Origin: Channallabes apus
Lineage: Eukaryota > Chordata > Actinopteri > Siluriformes > Clariidae
Reading direction: 5' to 3'
Length of the DNA stretch: 64,000 nucleotides
Assembly: GCA_030522415.1 (NCBI GenBank)
Contig: CM060112.1
Span: 3,097,001 to 3,161,000, forward strand
Part shown: positions 1 through 62,089 of the stretch, piece after piece
Numbering within the stretch: the stretch's first letter is position 1
Layout of the letters: each line of letters opens with the position of its first letter
The notes under the pieces: model-generated
The model's input: only the letters and a program-made list of their open reading frames with translations
What the model was told of the DNA's origin: nothing
The model's database searches: none
Position numbers and translations under genes: made by a program

Positions 1-430
1 TCTGAAACCTGCTTCTAACAGACATGGTTCTGAGTTTCTGGGAATAAACTGGTAATTACTTCTGCATGTTTTTATTTATGTTTTCTTTCACTTTGGTTTG
101 CCAAAAATATTCTTGTTTATGAATTTGGGTGTCTTTCTGATACTTGGTCCTGAGTTTCTTGGACTTGGTGAATTGCAGGCTCTCGTCAGCCACATGGTTC
201 TAAATGGACATGGTTCAACTCAGATCAAGAAGGTTCTCCATCTATGGGGCATTTCTGACCTGCTTCTTGATTAACATGGTACAGAGTTTCTGGTCCTTTT
301 TGACACTTGGTTTTTTGGTGAACTTGTTTCTGAGTCTTTGGGTCTCTTCTGAAACTTGGACCTGAATGAACGTGGTTCTGAGTTTCTGGGTCTTGTTTAA
401 CATTTCTAAACAGAACTTCACTCTCATGGA
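1..430. repeat. degenerate tandem array, unit roughly 35 bp
   Basis: Variants of ACATGGTTCTGAGTTTCTGG recur at irregular spacing (about 20-40, 200-220, 275-295, 370-390), with related CTTGGTCCTGAGTTTCTTGG copies. It is old and diverged, and the array continues past the left edge. Frames open in it are not genes. Confidence 0.6.
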
Positions 431-1060
431 CAACTTTTCCTTTACAGGTGAAGATAACAAGAAAATAGTACGCTCTAACAGATACTGAATCCACGGCTAA
501 ATCCCGCCATGTGCATAAAACTACTAAACAGTATTTCCACATAAATACTGATGTGACTTATAGTTGGTGCCTTGAACATTTCTCATTTTTAGCCAAAAAT
601 CTAACAAATACAGTACAATCCACAAATGTATAAAATATGAGATTCCCAACAACACGACGTTGACTCTGTAACTGGATCAGAAAACAACACCATGACATTA
701 ATCAACATTTCCGTTTACAATCGTGTAACGCTGCAGATTTTATAATTGATTATAGCACTGATTAATTAGTGCATGTTCTTCTCCGTCAAATGCTTTGATC
801 TTAATTCTCACCTGGTACAAACACACACAACACACGCTTTCAGGGCGTCTCACACCGGCTCTATGTACTGTTTATTCATGCTTATTAATGAGCTGTGTAT
901 GCATTATGCACTCAGTCTTTTACAGAATACATCTCCGGAGCCTTTTAAGAGGTCAGCGCTCAAAGAACAAACACGTTTGATGTTGAAGGGACTTGCGAAT
1001 GACTGGATCATTAAAACTGCACATTTTATTTTACTGTTTTGTGTTTGCTTGTCTAACAGC

Positions 1061-1152
<92 letters not shown>

Positions 1153-2438
1153 TTTATGAATTAAATATGCTTGTGTGTTTGAGGACATGCTGTACGATCT
1201 CAGAGCGAGCTTGTGTCGATTGTTATTAAAAACAATTTGAATAAATACTATAAATCAAATAAGTAAATAAATAAAAAGCACTAGTGTGATGTATTATTCA
1301 AGACCATTTAGCTTGTAGTTTATTTATAGTGCTTCTGGAATTAATAAACAAAGTGGCTCGTTAAGGGTTTAATGCTTTAAGAAATCTACACTAAAGTAAA
1401 ACCCGTTTGTGGAACCTGAGAAACCTTCATTATTCCACAAACCCGTAAAAACTCCCTTAAAGAACCTTAAAAACAGTTTTTTGGTCAGTTGGTTCTACCC
1501 TTTCTGATAGAATACCACTTTATGCTGTTTTCAAGGATTCTTTTTCTAATGGAAGCCATACTGGTCTATTAACTGTAACTGTGCAGACGAACCCTGAACC
1601 GGAATAAAAGGAGAGACTCCGGAATCCAAATATTCAAATGTAAAAAGTAAAAGTCCTCCATTTTCAGGTGTACAAAAGTACTGACCTTTAAACCTATTTA
1701 AATATCTAAAGTTCTGGCCTTGTATTAGCGTGACGGTCGAGACACTATTGAAATTATTCAGCAGAAATATCAAACCACTTCAAATACTACACACAGTCTC
1801 GGAGTCTTCGGTGATCTGTATGCAGGTAATCTGAACGTAAAGCCCATATAATCCCCTTAATCCGGCGCGGAATCCAACTCTGAATACAAGAAATTTCCCC
1901 AGAGAAATACTGACACTAACTTACGTTACTGATTTCTTTGAATGATCTGCTGTTTTTGAATTTGACTTTAAAACACTTTAACAGAAATATGGAGTTTTAG
2001 TTAGATATGTGATTAGCCGTGTGTGTAACTCAGGTGGTTTGTGTTTGTTGGTTTTTCCTGGTGACCCCAGTGTGGACAGTCTAACTCAACATTTTATAAT
2101 AAGTTCAACTTTAGGAGAAATGGAGGATGAGTGGAAGAGGAATTCCAGACACAGGATAGACATAAACATTTAAGATGATGTTGTAGTACAAGCTAATCAC
2201 AACAGCTCTGTTCTCATCTCAAAAGACTATTGACCATGTGGTCATGGAGGAACTCGACAGGAGGGAAGGAAAGCGAAAAGTTGCAAGCAAAAAACAAATA
2301 AATAAATAAATAGAATTAAAGCAGTGGCCAAATAATGTCCCATTTTATGAGCATGATCTGATCAGACTAATGTTCTACTACACATCACACTCACAATAAT
2401 CCTATAAAAAAACCTAACAAAAAGTGTTTCCCCATAGG
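431..2438. other. intron sequence with no recognised gene, one long (GT)n
   Basis: AT-rich. Apart from the microsatellite at 1065-1144, I see no exon or recognisable element, and the frame at 1546-1773 has no family resemblance. Confidence 0.5.
1065..1144. repeat. (GT)40 microsatellite
   Basis: Eighty uninterrupted bases of GT, likely length-polymorphic. Confidence 0.98.
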
Positions 2439-2614
2439 CTCGGGGCTCACTGCAGTCGTTCCCATCAACATTCAGTGCCTGGAACGTCTGATCACTAAAC
2501 ATTCAACAGATAACGTGTTTGTTAGTGTAGCAGGAGATTATACAGCGAAATAAAGGGAGTCTTTTCTCTTATTCTGCACAATCAAAAGTCCCGCTTTGGC
2601 TTGAACGCCCCTCG
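2439..2614 (-). mobile_element. DNA-transposon fragment, same family as 5042-5520
   Basis: In reverse complement it starts with GAGGGGCGTTCAAGCCAAAG and ends with GAATGTTGATGGGAACGACT. The copy at 5042-5520 starts with AGGGGCGTTCGAGTCAAAGC and ends with a matching GAATGTTGATGGGAATGACT. Both share a CCCT..CGTTTCTCTATATAATC-type interior. It resembles a mariner-type non-autonomous element; the family is not assigned. Confidence 0.5.
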
Positions 2615-3370
2615 TACAAACTCCAAATTAGTCCTGCTGATTGCTGCAGATTTAATTAACATTTTAATGTAAGAGAAAAATGTAAAATTCACTCCATGAA
2701 TGTAATATCAACCGGACCCAAATGGACTCTAATTGTAGAATCTGTGGCTCGTAGGACTCGTGCGGACGTCACCTACGGCAGGATTTATAGATTTAATAGC
2801 GCAGGATTAGAGCTGGAACAGGACCATCTGATGAGGTTAAAAGGAACAATGAAGGAAAGTGTCTGAAATGAGATAATACTCAAATAAAAAGCTGTATATC
2901 ATTTGGTAAAGGGTCCATCGGTAGAAATGGCGAGGAAAAAGTACAGGAAGCGGTTTAATGGTATATTTATGAGGTCATCATCGTGAGCCGCATCTGGTGA
3001 GCGATCATACTGTATTTCAGCTCGACGCCGAGGCACCAACAGGAGCTGTAACCGTCATTTCAATGGGATGAATTAATATAGTATTATATGTGACACAGTC
3101 ACACTCGCACCACCTGATCCCCCTCTGAGAATGTGTGTGTGTGTATGTGTGTGTGTGTGTGTGAGAGAGACTTAACCTGAGACTAAAGCCACAAACCTGG
3201 ATTTAAGGAAAACATAAAGCAGTGTACACGTTGATCGATTACCTGGTTATGGACTCTATATATTCTGATATATCGAGGTGTAACACAATGCCACAATCTG
3301 TACCTGTAATCAGAGCTATAATAGAAAAGTGGGCGTGGTCCGAACCAGAAGTATATCGTCATCGAAACTG

Positions 3371-3566
3371 GCACGAGGCGGGGGTACACCCTGGATAGAT
3401 AGACAGACAGACACACTCATGCACACACTGCGGGCAAACTGGAGACGCCAGTTTGCCGAATCTGCATGTGTTTGTACTGTGGGAAACAGACCCCAAGGTG
3501 GGAATCGAACCCAGACCCTGGAGGTGCAATGCGACAGTGTTAACCACTAAACCAAAGTGCCGCCCG
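3371..3566 (-). mobile_element. tRNA-derived SINE, partial copy
   Basis: On the plus strand GGGGGTACACCCTGGA is followed by GGGAATCGAACCCAGACCCT and GTTAACCACTAAACC. This is the reverse complement of a tRNA-like head with B box GGTTCGATTCCC and an A-box region. Same family as 46410-46785 and 51151-51496. Confidence 0.7.
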
Positions 3567-4074
3567 TGAAGTATACGGTATAAAAATAAGAAAACTAATC
3601 TCCAATCTTTAATCTAAGACCCTTTATCAGTACCATTATTCAGGGGGCGGGGCTTTGGCTTAGGTTCGACTTATTATGTCATATCTGAAATGGAAATTTC
3701 TATTTCATGTCTTTTCTAAATGTTTTGATTGTTTTTATCTGCAAAAAATATCATCATAGAATTGGAAATTGGTAATATTGGTAATATTTTGGGTGGAACG
3801 GATTATCTGCATTTACATTATTTCCTATGGGGCGATATGTTTCACAATACGAGATTACACCTTAAGGACTCGCCTCAGGGACGGATTAAATTCGTATGCT
3901 GCAGTACTGCTGTATCTGCAAATACCGATGAATGAGGATTATGAAAATTGTGTGATGAGTGACAGCCTTTGAAAGAAGCCCAGTGTGGGTGCCCATGCAT
4001 ATTCATATCCTGAAGAGCTATATATATATATATATATCATCCTTAATGTTATTGATCCTCCGATTTCAACTCAC

Positions 4075-53548
<49,474 letters not shown>

Positions 53549-53559
53549 CTGAGGGTAAA

Positions 53560-54050
53560 ACAGGCAGAGCTATATGATGTGTCATTTTTGGGGGGAGCAA
53601 AACCATCAATAAAACTCTGTTAAAGCAAAATAACCAGTAACCAGCGCCCTCTGGTGGTCATTCAGTGAAAAAAAAAATCATCACTGAACACCTTTGACAT
53701 TTCTCTGGACGAAATAAAAGGTCACTTCGATGCCCAGTCTAACCCCTCGGGTAGTCTACTGTCCTCTTGTGTGCCGAAACATTAGCTAAAGGGTTCACAG
53801 TTCAGTCATTGGTGCTAGGTTAGTTACAGTACGTTGTTGTCTCTGGGTCACGCTGGACTACCTTGTTGCCTCACGTGTCTAACAAGTCCTGTAAGTGACA
53901 GAATCCCAGAGCAGGAGAACAGAACCATCCCAATTAAATGAAGATAAACCCCCATCAGGACTCGGAAAACCTCACCTGATAACCTTTTCTCTACTTCACA
54001 CAAGCTAACTGTGGGTTTTAATGCCTTGAGGGGATTGCTAGCATGCTTGG

Positions 54051-54085
<35 letters not shown>

Positions 54086-54430
54086 TGTAATGCTGAATTA
54101 GGTCATCGGTTTCACGAATTACTTTCTTTGTGCATTTAGATTTAATCCCTTCACGGGACGCTAAGCTTTAGCCCAAGTCGCGCCTCGCTTAGCTTCTCTC
54201 ATGCTAACTTTCCCTGTTGAACATCATCTCACACACATGTTTGTTTGACCTGAGCAGTGAAAGTGTGTGAACTCAAGCTCAGAGATTAATTTTCACATGT
54301 AAAGGAAACTATGCCCGAGTTCAGAGGTCACATGAGCCACATTCCCAGGATCTATACATTGTCACTAATGGCGTCATTAGCACTGATCTCATGAGGGTAA
54401 AGCCTTGTTGGTTCCTGAGCTAAAATGGAT
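53560..54430. other. first-intron sequence, nothing recognised
   Basis: Includes (GT)n at about 54054-54084. Confidence 0.4.
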
Positions 54431-57310
54431 CCAAGATCTTTGGGGTTCTGGAGTAAAAATTGTATCAAAGCAAAATGAAAAGTTACATGTGTTCTGGAAT
54501 GTGTTCCTGTATGTAAGTGTCCTTAATGTCTGTGAAGCTCATTTGGTGGAAACATAGTTCTAAAAAAAAATAATAATAAAATAAAAAAGTAGTAGAAGGA
54601 GAAATGTCTAAGATGGTGGGAACATAGAAAGTTCGCATGAGTGAAGTCTGTTGGAAAACAGCCTAAAGCTTGAGGACATCAAAAGGTTCTTGTGGTTAAA
54701 AGATATCCAGAGTTCCCAGGATCTTAAATATTTCAAATTGAAAGTTCTGAAATGGTTCCTGTTGGACATGGAAAAATGTAATGAAAATTCCTGTAGTGGA
54801 AATGTGGCTTTAGTTCCTGGATACCTGGAAGTTATTTACTGTGCTTGATCTCAATAAGTTCATGAAAAAGTATAAACGAGTTCCTGGGTTTTGTTCTTGC
54901 TGTGAAGATGCCACTAAAGTACAAAAATGCTAGAAGATTATATTTATATGAGTCTCTTAAAAATATAGCATTGGGGGAACAAGCTTCTTATGTTTTTTAA
55001 AAAAGCCCTATGTTCATAAATTTCAAGCTAAAGTGATTGATATATCATAAATTTCCCAAATTACTGGAAAGGTTTCTGCTGTGAAAACACATCTACTGCT
55101 TCTTGATCCGGTTATGAAGTGGAAAACTTAAAGTTACTGGACCTCTAAATAATGACTTGTTCTGCAGTTAAAGCATGGTAAAGGCTTTTGTTGTGCATCT
55201 GAACATCATGAGTTAATGAGAAGATCTCCATAGTGAATATAATTTTAATCATCTGGTCCTGGGAAAAAAAAAAGTCACTGTGGTTAAAATGCAAGTAAAA
55301 TTCCTTGAGGTTCTTGAAAAGTTTTCAGTTCAGAGTTTTGTGAAAAGTTTTATGTGAAGCTCCTGAGTTACTGACAATGTTCTTGCTGTGAAAATGCTCC
55401 TAAAATTCACAACTTGGTATTAAGGTTCCTGTGGTGGAAGAGTCTATGAAGGGGTTGAGAAGAATTAAGATTCTTGTGGTGTGGACATAATTAGAAGTTC
55501 CTGAAAAGTTCCAGAAGTACAAACAAACCCAGAGTTTCTGACTTTAGGTCCTGCAGGAGATTCTTAAAAACTATCATTTGACCTGAACTGAATCAAACTT
55601 AATCAAACTGAATTCAACCAAACTGATTTGAATCGAGTCAAATCAAAAGAAATCTAACCCATCTGAAGAAACTGAATTAAGTTGAACTAAACTTAATTAA
55701 ACTGAATCGAATGTGTTAAAAATTCTGGGTGTCTGAAAATATTGGTGCTGTGAAAGTAGATTTGACTAAAATGAAATTAATCAAATCAAATGGACCTGAA
55801 CTAGGCTCCGCGAGTGGTGCAGTGGTAAAGCACACACACCCTCACACTGTGTGCAATTTGGAAATGCCAAGTAGTCTTATAGTAATCTACAGTTCATGTC
55901 TTCGGACTGTAGGAGGAAACCTGGAGAAAACCCACCAAGCACTGGGAGAACATGCAAACACCATGCTCACAGACTCTGAGGCGGGAGTCGAACCCGGACC
56001 CTGTAGGTGCAAGGCGACAGTGCTAACTAAATGTTAGTGAGGAATCGTTTGTTCTCTTGTGGCGTCAGTAGAAATTGTAAAGGGTCATCTCCTACCATGT
56101 GAGTCTGGACGAGTGATGCAGTCACACAATAGTCTCAATAAGAAATTATATGCTTAATTACAAGTTCTTGTGTGTCTGAAAATGATTCTGCTGCAAAGAT
56201 ACTCTAAATAGTTCCTTGGTTCCTAGAAAGATAATGTGAAAATTAGTTCCTGTGAGTTCCTGAAAAAGGGTTTTATGTGAAATGTCTTTTCTCCTTCCTG
56301 AAAAGGTTCTTGAAATGAGGATAGATACAGTATGGCTACAGGGACCTGAGGTCCAAAATACAGTATCTTCTGCAGTTACAATGCACATAAACTCATGAAG
56401 TTCAGACAGATCCAGAGGTTCTGGGTTGATAAACAGGTTCCTGCAAGAAAAGCTTCCATAAATTTTCCAAATAGATAAAAAAATTAATTTTGATGGACCT
56501 GCACCTGAAGCTCCCAAAAGTTCCAGAAGTGGAAATGTCCCAAAGTTTCCTGGGCATCGTTCCTAAACCTATGTAAGGATCCTTCTGATGGAACTAAATC
56601 TAAATCTCACTATTCACTACAGGATGATGTTCATGATCTGGAGGACTCGATGGAGAAGGACACGAGGCCGTTTTACTTGAAATTATTTTTTGAGGAACTT
56701 ACAAACATTAGGTACAGGATACTTTTTCAGGAAACCGTGTGAGTTCCTGAAAAGGTTCTCTTGTTAGAAACAAACCTAAAATTCCTGAATTACTGAAAGC
56801 GCATGAAATCATTAATAACATTATGTTAAGGGCACCAAACTTTAACTCTTCCAGTCGTGGAAATGAACCTAAGGTTATGAAAAGCTTATTACTTTAAAAA
56901 TGCACTCAAACTTCATGAAAAAAAATCCTGAAAAGGATTCTGTCAATGGTGAACATTTACTCAAAATTCATCAATATATAAAAGTTATTTCCTCGTGGAA
57001 CTGCATCTAATTTCCCAAACATTCAGTCGGTCAAAACTTCAAATCTTCCAGCAGTGGAAATGCACCAACTGTAAAGTTCCAGAGTTCCTGAAAAAACATT
57101 CAGAGTGGAACTTTGTTTGAAGTTTGTGAGTTCCTGAAAAGGTTCTCTGAAGTTACTGAATTGCTGAAAGTACATGAAATCATGAAAACTTTCTCCTAAA
57201 CTTCTCAAAGGTTCCTCTGTGAAAAATAACATTGAACCTGACAAGGTTCCTGTTGTAAATGATTCCTGCTTTGAAAACACATTTGAATCTTCTTGGGTTC
57301 CTGAGAAGGT
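54430..57310. repeat. large degenerate tandem array around GTTCCTGAAAAGGTTCCTG
   Basis: Across 2.9 kb, short phrases such as GTTCCTGAAAAGGTTC, TGTGGTGGAAATG, CACCTAAAGTTCCTGAG and CTGCTGTGAAAATGC return every 40-60 bp in changing order. This indicates an old minisatellite that has decayed by point change and rearrangement. It fills much of the presumed first intron and carries no gene. Confidence 0.75.
55804..56028 (-). mobile_element. SINE pair: short plus-strand head and minus-strand copy
   Basis: GGCTCCGCGAGTGGTGCAGT plus GGTAAAGCAC (55804-55832) is a tRNA-like head on the plus strand. It is followed by a minus-strand SINE body and head (GGAGGAAACCTGGAGAAAAC ... GGGAGTCGAACCCGGACCCT ... 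GGCGACAGTGCTAAC). Both sit within the degenerate array. Confidence 0.75.
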
Positions 57311-57319
57311 CCTTGTTAA

Positions 57320-58630
57320 TAAAAATCTGATCTGTTTATTAATTATATGAGTTTTATTTTGAATAGAGTTAATGATGTTAGCACCGCTTGAATTGTATCT
57401 TAAAAATCCACAGCACCAAAGAAGACTTTTAACATCAAATCTGTAAACACAGAAGTTCCTAAAGTTCCTGAAGCTCAGTACCACACGGTTCCACTCGCCT
57501 GTAATATCACTCCTGACCACACACTGTACACTTTTAGGTCTTTGGACTCAATCCATGTGGTGTAATACACACAAAAGAGTTTAACACACACACATACACA
57601 ATAATCTTAGCTATGACAAAATATTTCATCATATCTAACCTAAATTTTTACATTTATTTACATACATACAGAATTATTGTAAATGCCAACATTTTGTCTA
57701 ACGTTTCTAATTAATTTGTTTAATGTGAGTCTAAACTGCTTTAAATTAATGAATTATTGATTAACAGAAAGCTCTTAGACACATGGAAGGAAAGGGATGT
57801 TGGAGGACGTTGGAAGATCTTAGATATTCTGATGTTAGAGGATCATCATACACTTGAAATTAATTCAGAAATTTAAAACAAAAAGCTTCAATCTACATTT
57901 AGAAAACTCGGGTGCACTTACTATTAAACATTTTTATATTATTATTACAAATTAAATTGTTTAGACTTAAGGATCATTATCATTTCACTCCTTTAATTTG
58001 ATTAAGTTCCCATTAAATATAAAACATGTGCATGAAAATAATTAAACAGATTTATAGGTTGATAAAAGAAAGCAAAACTCTCTCTTTTTAAAATTAGATC
58101 AAATTTACTCCCTAATATAAAAGTGGGGTGCACTTACTTTTCCTTTATTTGGACATTCTTATTATTTTTAAATAATATAAATTCTTTGTATGAGTTTCAT
58201 CAACATTTCAGGTGATTTACACAAACAAATCTCTGTTTAATAAACTATTAATAAATACTTTCAATTAATTAAGCACTCGATCGATCAATTAATTACATCA
58301 GACCAGCGTGTGATTAACTCGCGGTGTTCAACTTTTTTTTTTACTAATTCTGGTGAATGTAATCAACATTACAGTTTATTTAGTTTAATTAATTACTCCT
58401 GAGTAAATAAAAATAAAGTACAAAAATATATATAAATTAGTAGCACATTTTTAAAAAGGGTCTCAGATGTAAAGTGTAATGCACTTCCAGAAAGCGTAAA
58501 CATTCTACAGTTATAGCTTTAAAGGTTTATTAAAAAAAAAAATTATTACATTTTTAATTTTAATTATTTTAAAAGCCTTCAGTTAAAGAACTTTCAGATC
58601 AGAACAGGATTAAAACTTGTAAAATAAATG
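57320..58630. other. AT-rich sequence, nothing recognised
   Basis: Mostly low-complexity AT. Confidence 0.4.
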
Positions 58631-58635
58631 TTTAC

Positions 58636-58986
58636 CTTGTATTAAAATGTAGACCGTGATGATGATGATGATGATGATGATGAAGCTTCAGTAATCGTAT
58701 GTAGAATTAAATAAAGTCTCCACTGAGCTTTACACACTGAGAGTAATGAAAAACTGAGACTTTTTCCACAATGAGAATTTCCTGAGCTGAGGAGGTGGAG
58801 GAGGAGGAGGAGGAGGAAGGTGATGAAGGTGCTGGAGACTGAGTGGAGAAGAGAAGAGTGCAGGACAGTGCGTGAAGGAGAAAGAGGGAGAAACCTGGGC
58901 AGAACCGTCCAGGGTGAGTGAGTGTGGAGGAGGAACATCATGTAACACCTACTGATGCTGAGCTTCTGAGGACCTTCAACTGACAT
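58636..58986 (-). other. oca2: candidate non-coding first exon of oca2 (5' UTR)
   Basis: The start-codon exon begins with an acceptor one base before the ATG, so an upstream 5' UTR exon must exist. A good minus-strand donor, ATACAAG then GTAAAC, ends at 58636. The sequence upstream is less AT-rich than its surroundings, with purine/pyrimidine-biased GA and GAT repeats. The transcription start is unknown; 58986 is only the edge of this non-repetitive-looking block. The open frame inside it (SVEGPQKLSISR...) has low complexity and no recognised homology. Inference only. Confidence 0.4.
58659..58685. repeat. (GAT)n trinucleotide run
   Basis: Nine GAT-type units inside the candidate first exon. 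Confidence 0.95.
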
Positions 58987-59079
58987 CGTTATGAATAATT
59001 AATTAAAATAATCAACAATATGCTGGACCAGAAGTTAACGCCAAATTTTGACATTTTAACTTTAATCGTCATTTTTTTT

Positions 59080-59081
<2 letters not shown>

Positions 59082-59128
<47 letters not shown>

Positions 59129-59134
59129 CACACA
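59082..59134. repeat. (CA)n microsatellite
   Basis: About 26 CA units with one CG interruption. Further CA runs occur at 59258-59278, 59408-59427 and 59540-59563. Confidence 0.95.
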
Positions 59135-59393
59135 GAATAAACCTAAATACAGAATTTTAAAAAGTTGCACTTTAAACAAATGTTTTTTTTTTGTTTCTTT
59201 TTTATTGTTGGAAATGTTTTTAAATCATTTTAATTCCATAGAGAGATTTGATGAAACACACACACACACACACACACAGAGGAATGTATAGGGAATCTAT
59301 TCACTCACATATAGAAAAGCTTTTAATCTGCTCTTAAGTCAAAACAATCTGATTTCTCTGCTTTGAGTTGAAAAAGAGAAAATCACCAAACCA

Positions 59394-59592
59394 TCACGTG
59401 TCTGCAGACACACACACACACACACACGTGTAGAGATCAGTGATCTGAGCTGACAGATAATCCGCAAAGTCAGTCATTGAGAGTCACCTGGTTGACATCA
59501 GGATCACAGTCTGATGTCATGTGACCAAAGGGTGAAATCACACACACACACACACACACACACTCAACCCCCCAGGCTGACTGTGTCACATG
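59394..59592. promoter_or_regulatory. cluster of four E-boxes, MITF/M-box type
   Basis: Within 200 bp: TCACGTGT at 59394-59401, CACGTG at 59425-59430, TCATGTGAC at 59517-59525 and TCACATG at 59586-59592. TCATGTGA and TCACGTGA-type E-boxes are the established targets of MITF/TFE factors at pigment genes. They sit 0.4-0.6 kb upstream of the candidate first exon of oca2. CACGTG next to (CA)n can arise by chance. Confidence 0.45.
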
Positions 59593-59979
59593 TAGAACCA
59601 CTTCAGTGGGAAGCCTCCTCGACTCCACCGAACGACAGCGTGACGCGAGACGAGAGAGAAACTCAGTGTGTTGGTGTAAAGTGACCTGAAGTCTCGCGTT
59701 ACCTGATTGTTTCGTCATGTTTCATTAAGTGAATGTTTTACCCTGAATGTGTGATAATGTGGGAATGAGGGGGTGGAAAGCACGAACAGCAACTAAGATG
59801 GGGGTGCCAATAGATTTACATGACTGACCTCAAGTATCTTTAAAGATGGGGTGCCAACACTTTATGTGAACGCATATGTAAATCACAAACACACACTGTT
59901 TAAATACTTTTCAGCAACGTCAGCTGCCAAACTCAGTTCGTTTATCAACACAGACGAACGAGAGATCATTTTGTGAATG

Positions 59980-61010
59980 AATGAGTGTGAGTGAGTGTGA
60001 GTGAATAAGTGAGAGTGTGAGTAAGAGTGTGAGTAAGTGAATAAGTGAAAGTGTAAATGAGTAAGTGAGTGAGTGAATAAGTGAGTGAGAGTGAGTGAGT
60101 GAGTGTGTAATTGAGTGAGTGAGTGAGTGTGTAAGTGAGTGAATAAGTGAGTGAGCGAATAAGTGAGTGAGAGTGAGTGAGTGAGTGAATAAATGAGTGA
60201 ATAAGTGAGAGTGAGTGAGTGAGTGAGTGAGAGTGTAAGTGAGTGAGTGAATAAGTGAGTGAATAAGCGAGAGTGAGTGAGAGTGTGAGTGAGTGAGTGA
60301 ATAAGCGAGAGTGAGTGAGTGAGTGTGAGTGAGTGAATAAGTGAGTGAGTGAATAAGTGAAAGTGTAAATGAGTGAATGAGTGAGTGAGTGAGTGAATAA
60401 GTGAGTGAGTGTGTAAGTGAGTGAATAAGTGAGTGAGAGTGAGTGAGTGAGTGAGTGTGTAAGTGAGTGAATAAGTGAGTGAGTGAATAAGTGAGTGAGC
60501 GAGTGAATAAGTTAGAGTGAGTGAGTGAGTGAGTGAATAAGTTAGAGTGAGTGAGTGAGTGAATAAGTGAGAGTGAGTGAGTGAGTGAGTGAGTGAATAA
60601 GTGAGTGAGTGAGTGAATAAGTGAGTGAGTGAATAAGTGAGTGAATAAGCGAGAGTGAGTGAGTGAGTGAATAAGTGAGTGAATAAGTGAGAGAAGGTGA
60701 GTGAGAGTGTAAGTGAGTGAGTGAGAGAGTGAGTGAGTGAGTGAGTGAGAGTGTAAGTGAGTGAGTGAGTGTGTAAGTGAGTGAGTGAGAGTGTAAGTGA
60801 GTGAGAGTGAGTGAGTGAATAAGTGAGTGAATAAGCGAGAGTGAGTGAGAGTGTGAGTGAGTGAATAAGTGAGTGAATAAGCGGGAGTGAGTGAGTGACT
60901 GAGAGTGTGAGTGAGTGATTGAGTGAGTGAGTGAGTGAATAAGCGAGAGTGATTGAGTGAGTGAGTGAATAAGCGAGAGTGAGTGAGTGAGTGAGTGAGT
61001 GAGAGGAATC
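59980..61010. repeat. 1-kb GAGT/GAAT tetranucleotide-derived array
   Basis: (GAGT)n interspersed with GAATAA and GAGAGTGTAA variants, giving a higher-order period in parts, e.g. GTGAGTGAATAAGTGAGTGA. It gives a long minus-strand frame rich in SLTH that is not a gene. It lies 1-2 kb upstream of the candidate oca2 first exon. Confidence 0.97.
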
Positions 61011-61029
61011 CGCACCCCTGTACGTTTCT

Positions 61030-61280
61030 CAGTGTGTGCTAATTGGCGTTCCAGCGTCTCTGATATAACAGATATTGTGAAGGTCATGTATAAAAATGTG
61101 AAAGTGTGTTTCAGGGTGACGTAGTGAATCACGCGCAGGAGAAACCGGCCGCGGGGGAAACGCACAGAGAGAGAGAGAGAGAGAGAGTCTTAGCTGCTCA
61201 TGTGACTGACTGCAAGCTCGGGACTGACCTGATTCACCTTCATTAAATATCACACAGGTCATACAGCTTCACTGATATCG

Positions 61281-61313
<33 letters not shown>

Positions 61314-61660
61314 AACACACTCTCTCTTATTCTCACTCACTTTTTTACTGTTTTATTTTTCTGTCTATTAATTTATTGACTTTATTTGATGTTAGAAACA
61401 TCGACATGGTTAATAACGAAGTGTGTATAGAAAGTAAACTAAATCTCTAACTTTGTATCTCACTCTTTCATCATTTAATTCTATCCATATTGCACTTTCA
61501 CTAACTCACCCTTGGTGAGTGTGATCTTAAAATCACACTCTCACCATCTCTCACCCCCTCCGTACGTACAGTATTTCACTACCTTACCATGACTCCCACT
61601 GTCTCACTCACTCCCACACTCTTCCAGAAAGTCTCTAGATCTCCATCTTTCACACTCTCT
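61030..61660. other. no gene recognised
   Basis: A (GA)n at 61165-61187 and (TA)n(CA)n at 61281-61313. GCTAATTGGCGTTCC at about 61038 matches the SINE body but is too short to call. Confidence 0.4.
61198..61206. promoter_or_regulatory. further M-box-like E-box
   Basis: TCATGTGAC, identical to the site at 59517-59525, beyond the GAGT array. A single nine-base match; low confidence alone. Confidence 0.25.
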
Positions 61661-61959
61661 CACTCTGTCCGTGTCTCTAACACCACACACTCCTTCATTA
61701 GAGCAAAGTGGGGAAAAAGATTTGAACACACAGGCAAGTGAACAACTCATTAGAGAAGAACTCAGGAGCCCAGGACCGTGTTGTTGTGAGAAACCCAGCG
61801 TCTGTGTTACAGCAGCCAGAAGGAAGAATCTTCTAGTGCACGTCTGGACTTCACAAGACACGATGTGACGTGACGAGTGCGGCTGGAATATACTGTACTA
61901 GTGAGACAACTGGTGTAAATACAGAATGTTATTACAGACTGCAGCCCAATAACTCAGCG

Positions 61960-62080
61960 TTCCTGTGATGAAGCACGGTGGTGGTGGTAGAATCATGATG
62001 TAGAGGAACAGAAGGGCTTACTGGCAGCCAGAGAGACATGGAGCATGACGTGCTGATCTGATATTTTATTTCTTGCTGTA
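61960..62080 (+). mobile_element. Tc1-like transposase fragment
   Basis: CCTGTGATGAAGCACGGTGG plus TGGTGGTAGAATCATGATGT matches the VMKHGGGSIMLWG region of Tc1 transposases. No termini or longer frame recovered. Confidence 0.5.
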
Positions 62081-62089
62081 GAGAGAGAG

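Noticed and set aside
58642..58986. 114-codon minus-strand frame upstream of the oca2 start exon
   Set aside because: Low-complexity Ser, Leu and Pro runs from GA and GAT repeats. More likely 5' UTR or flanking sequence; it would not splice in frame to a conserved N-terminus.
60542..61165. 207-codon minus-strand frame rich in SLTHS
   Set aside because: Translation of the GAGT tetranucleotide array; no protein family.
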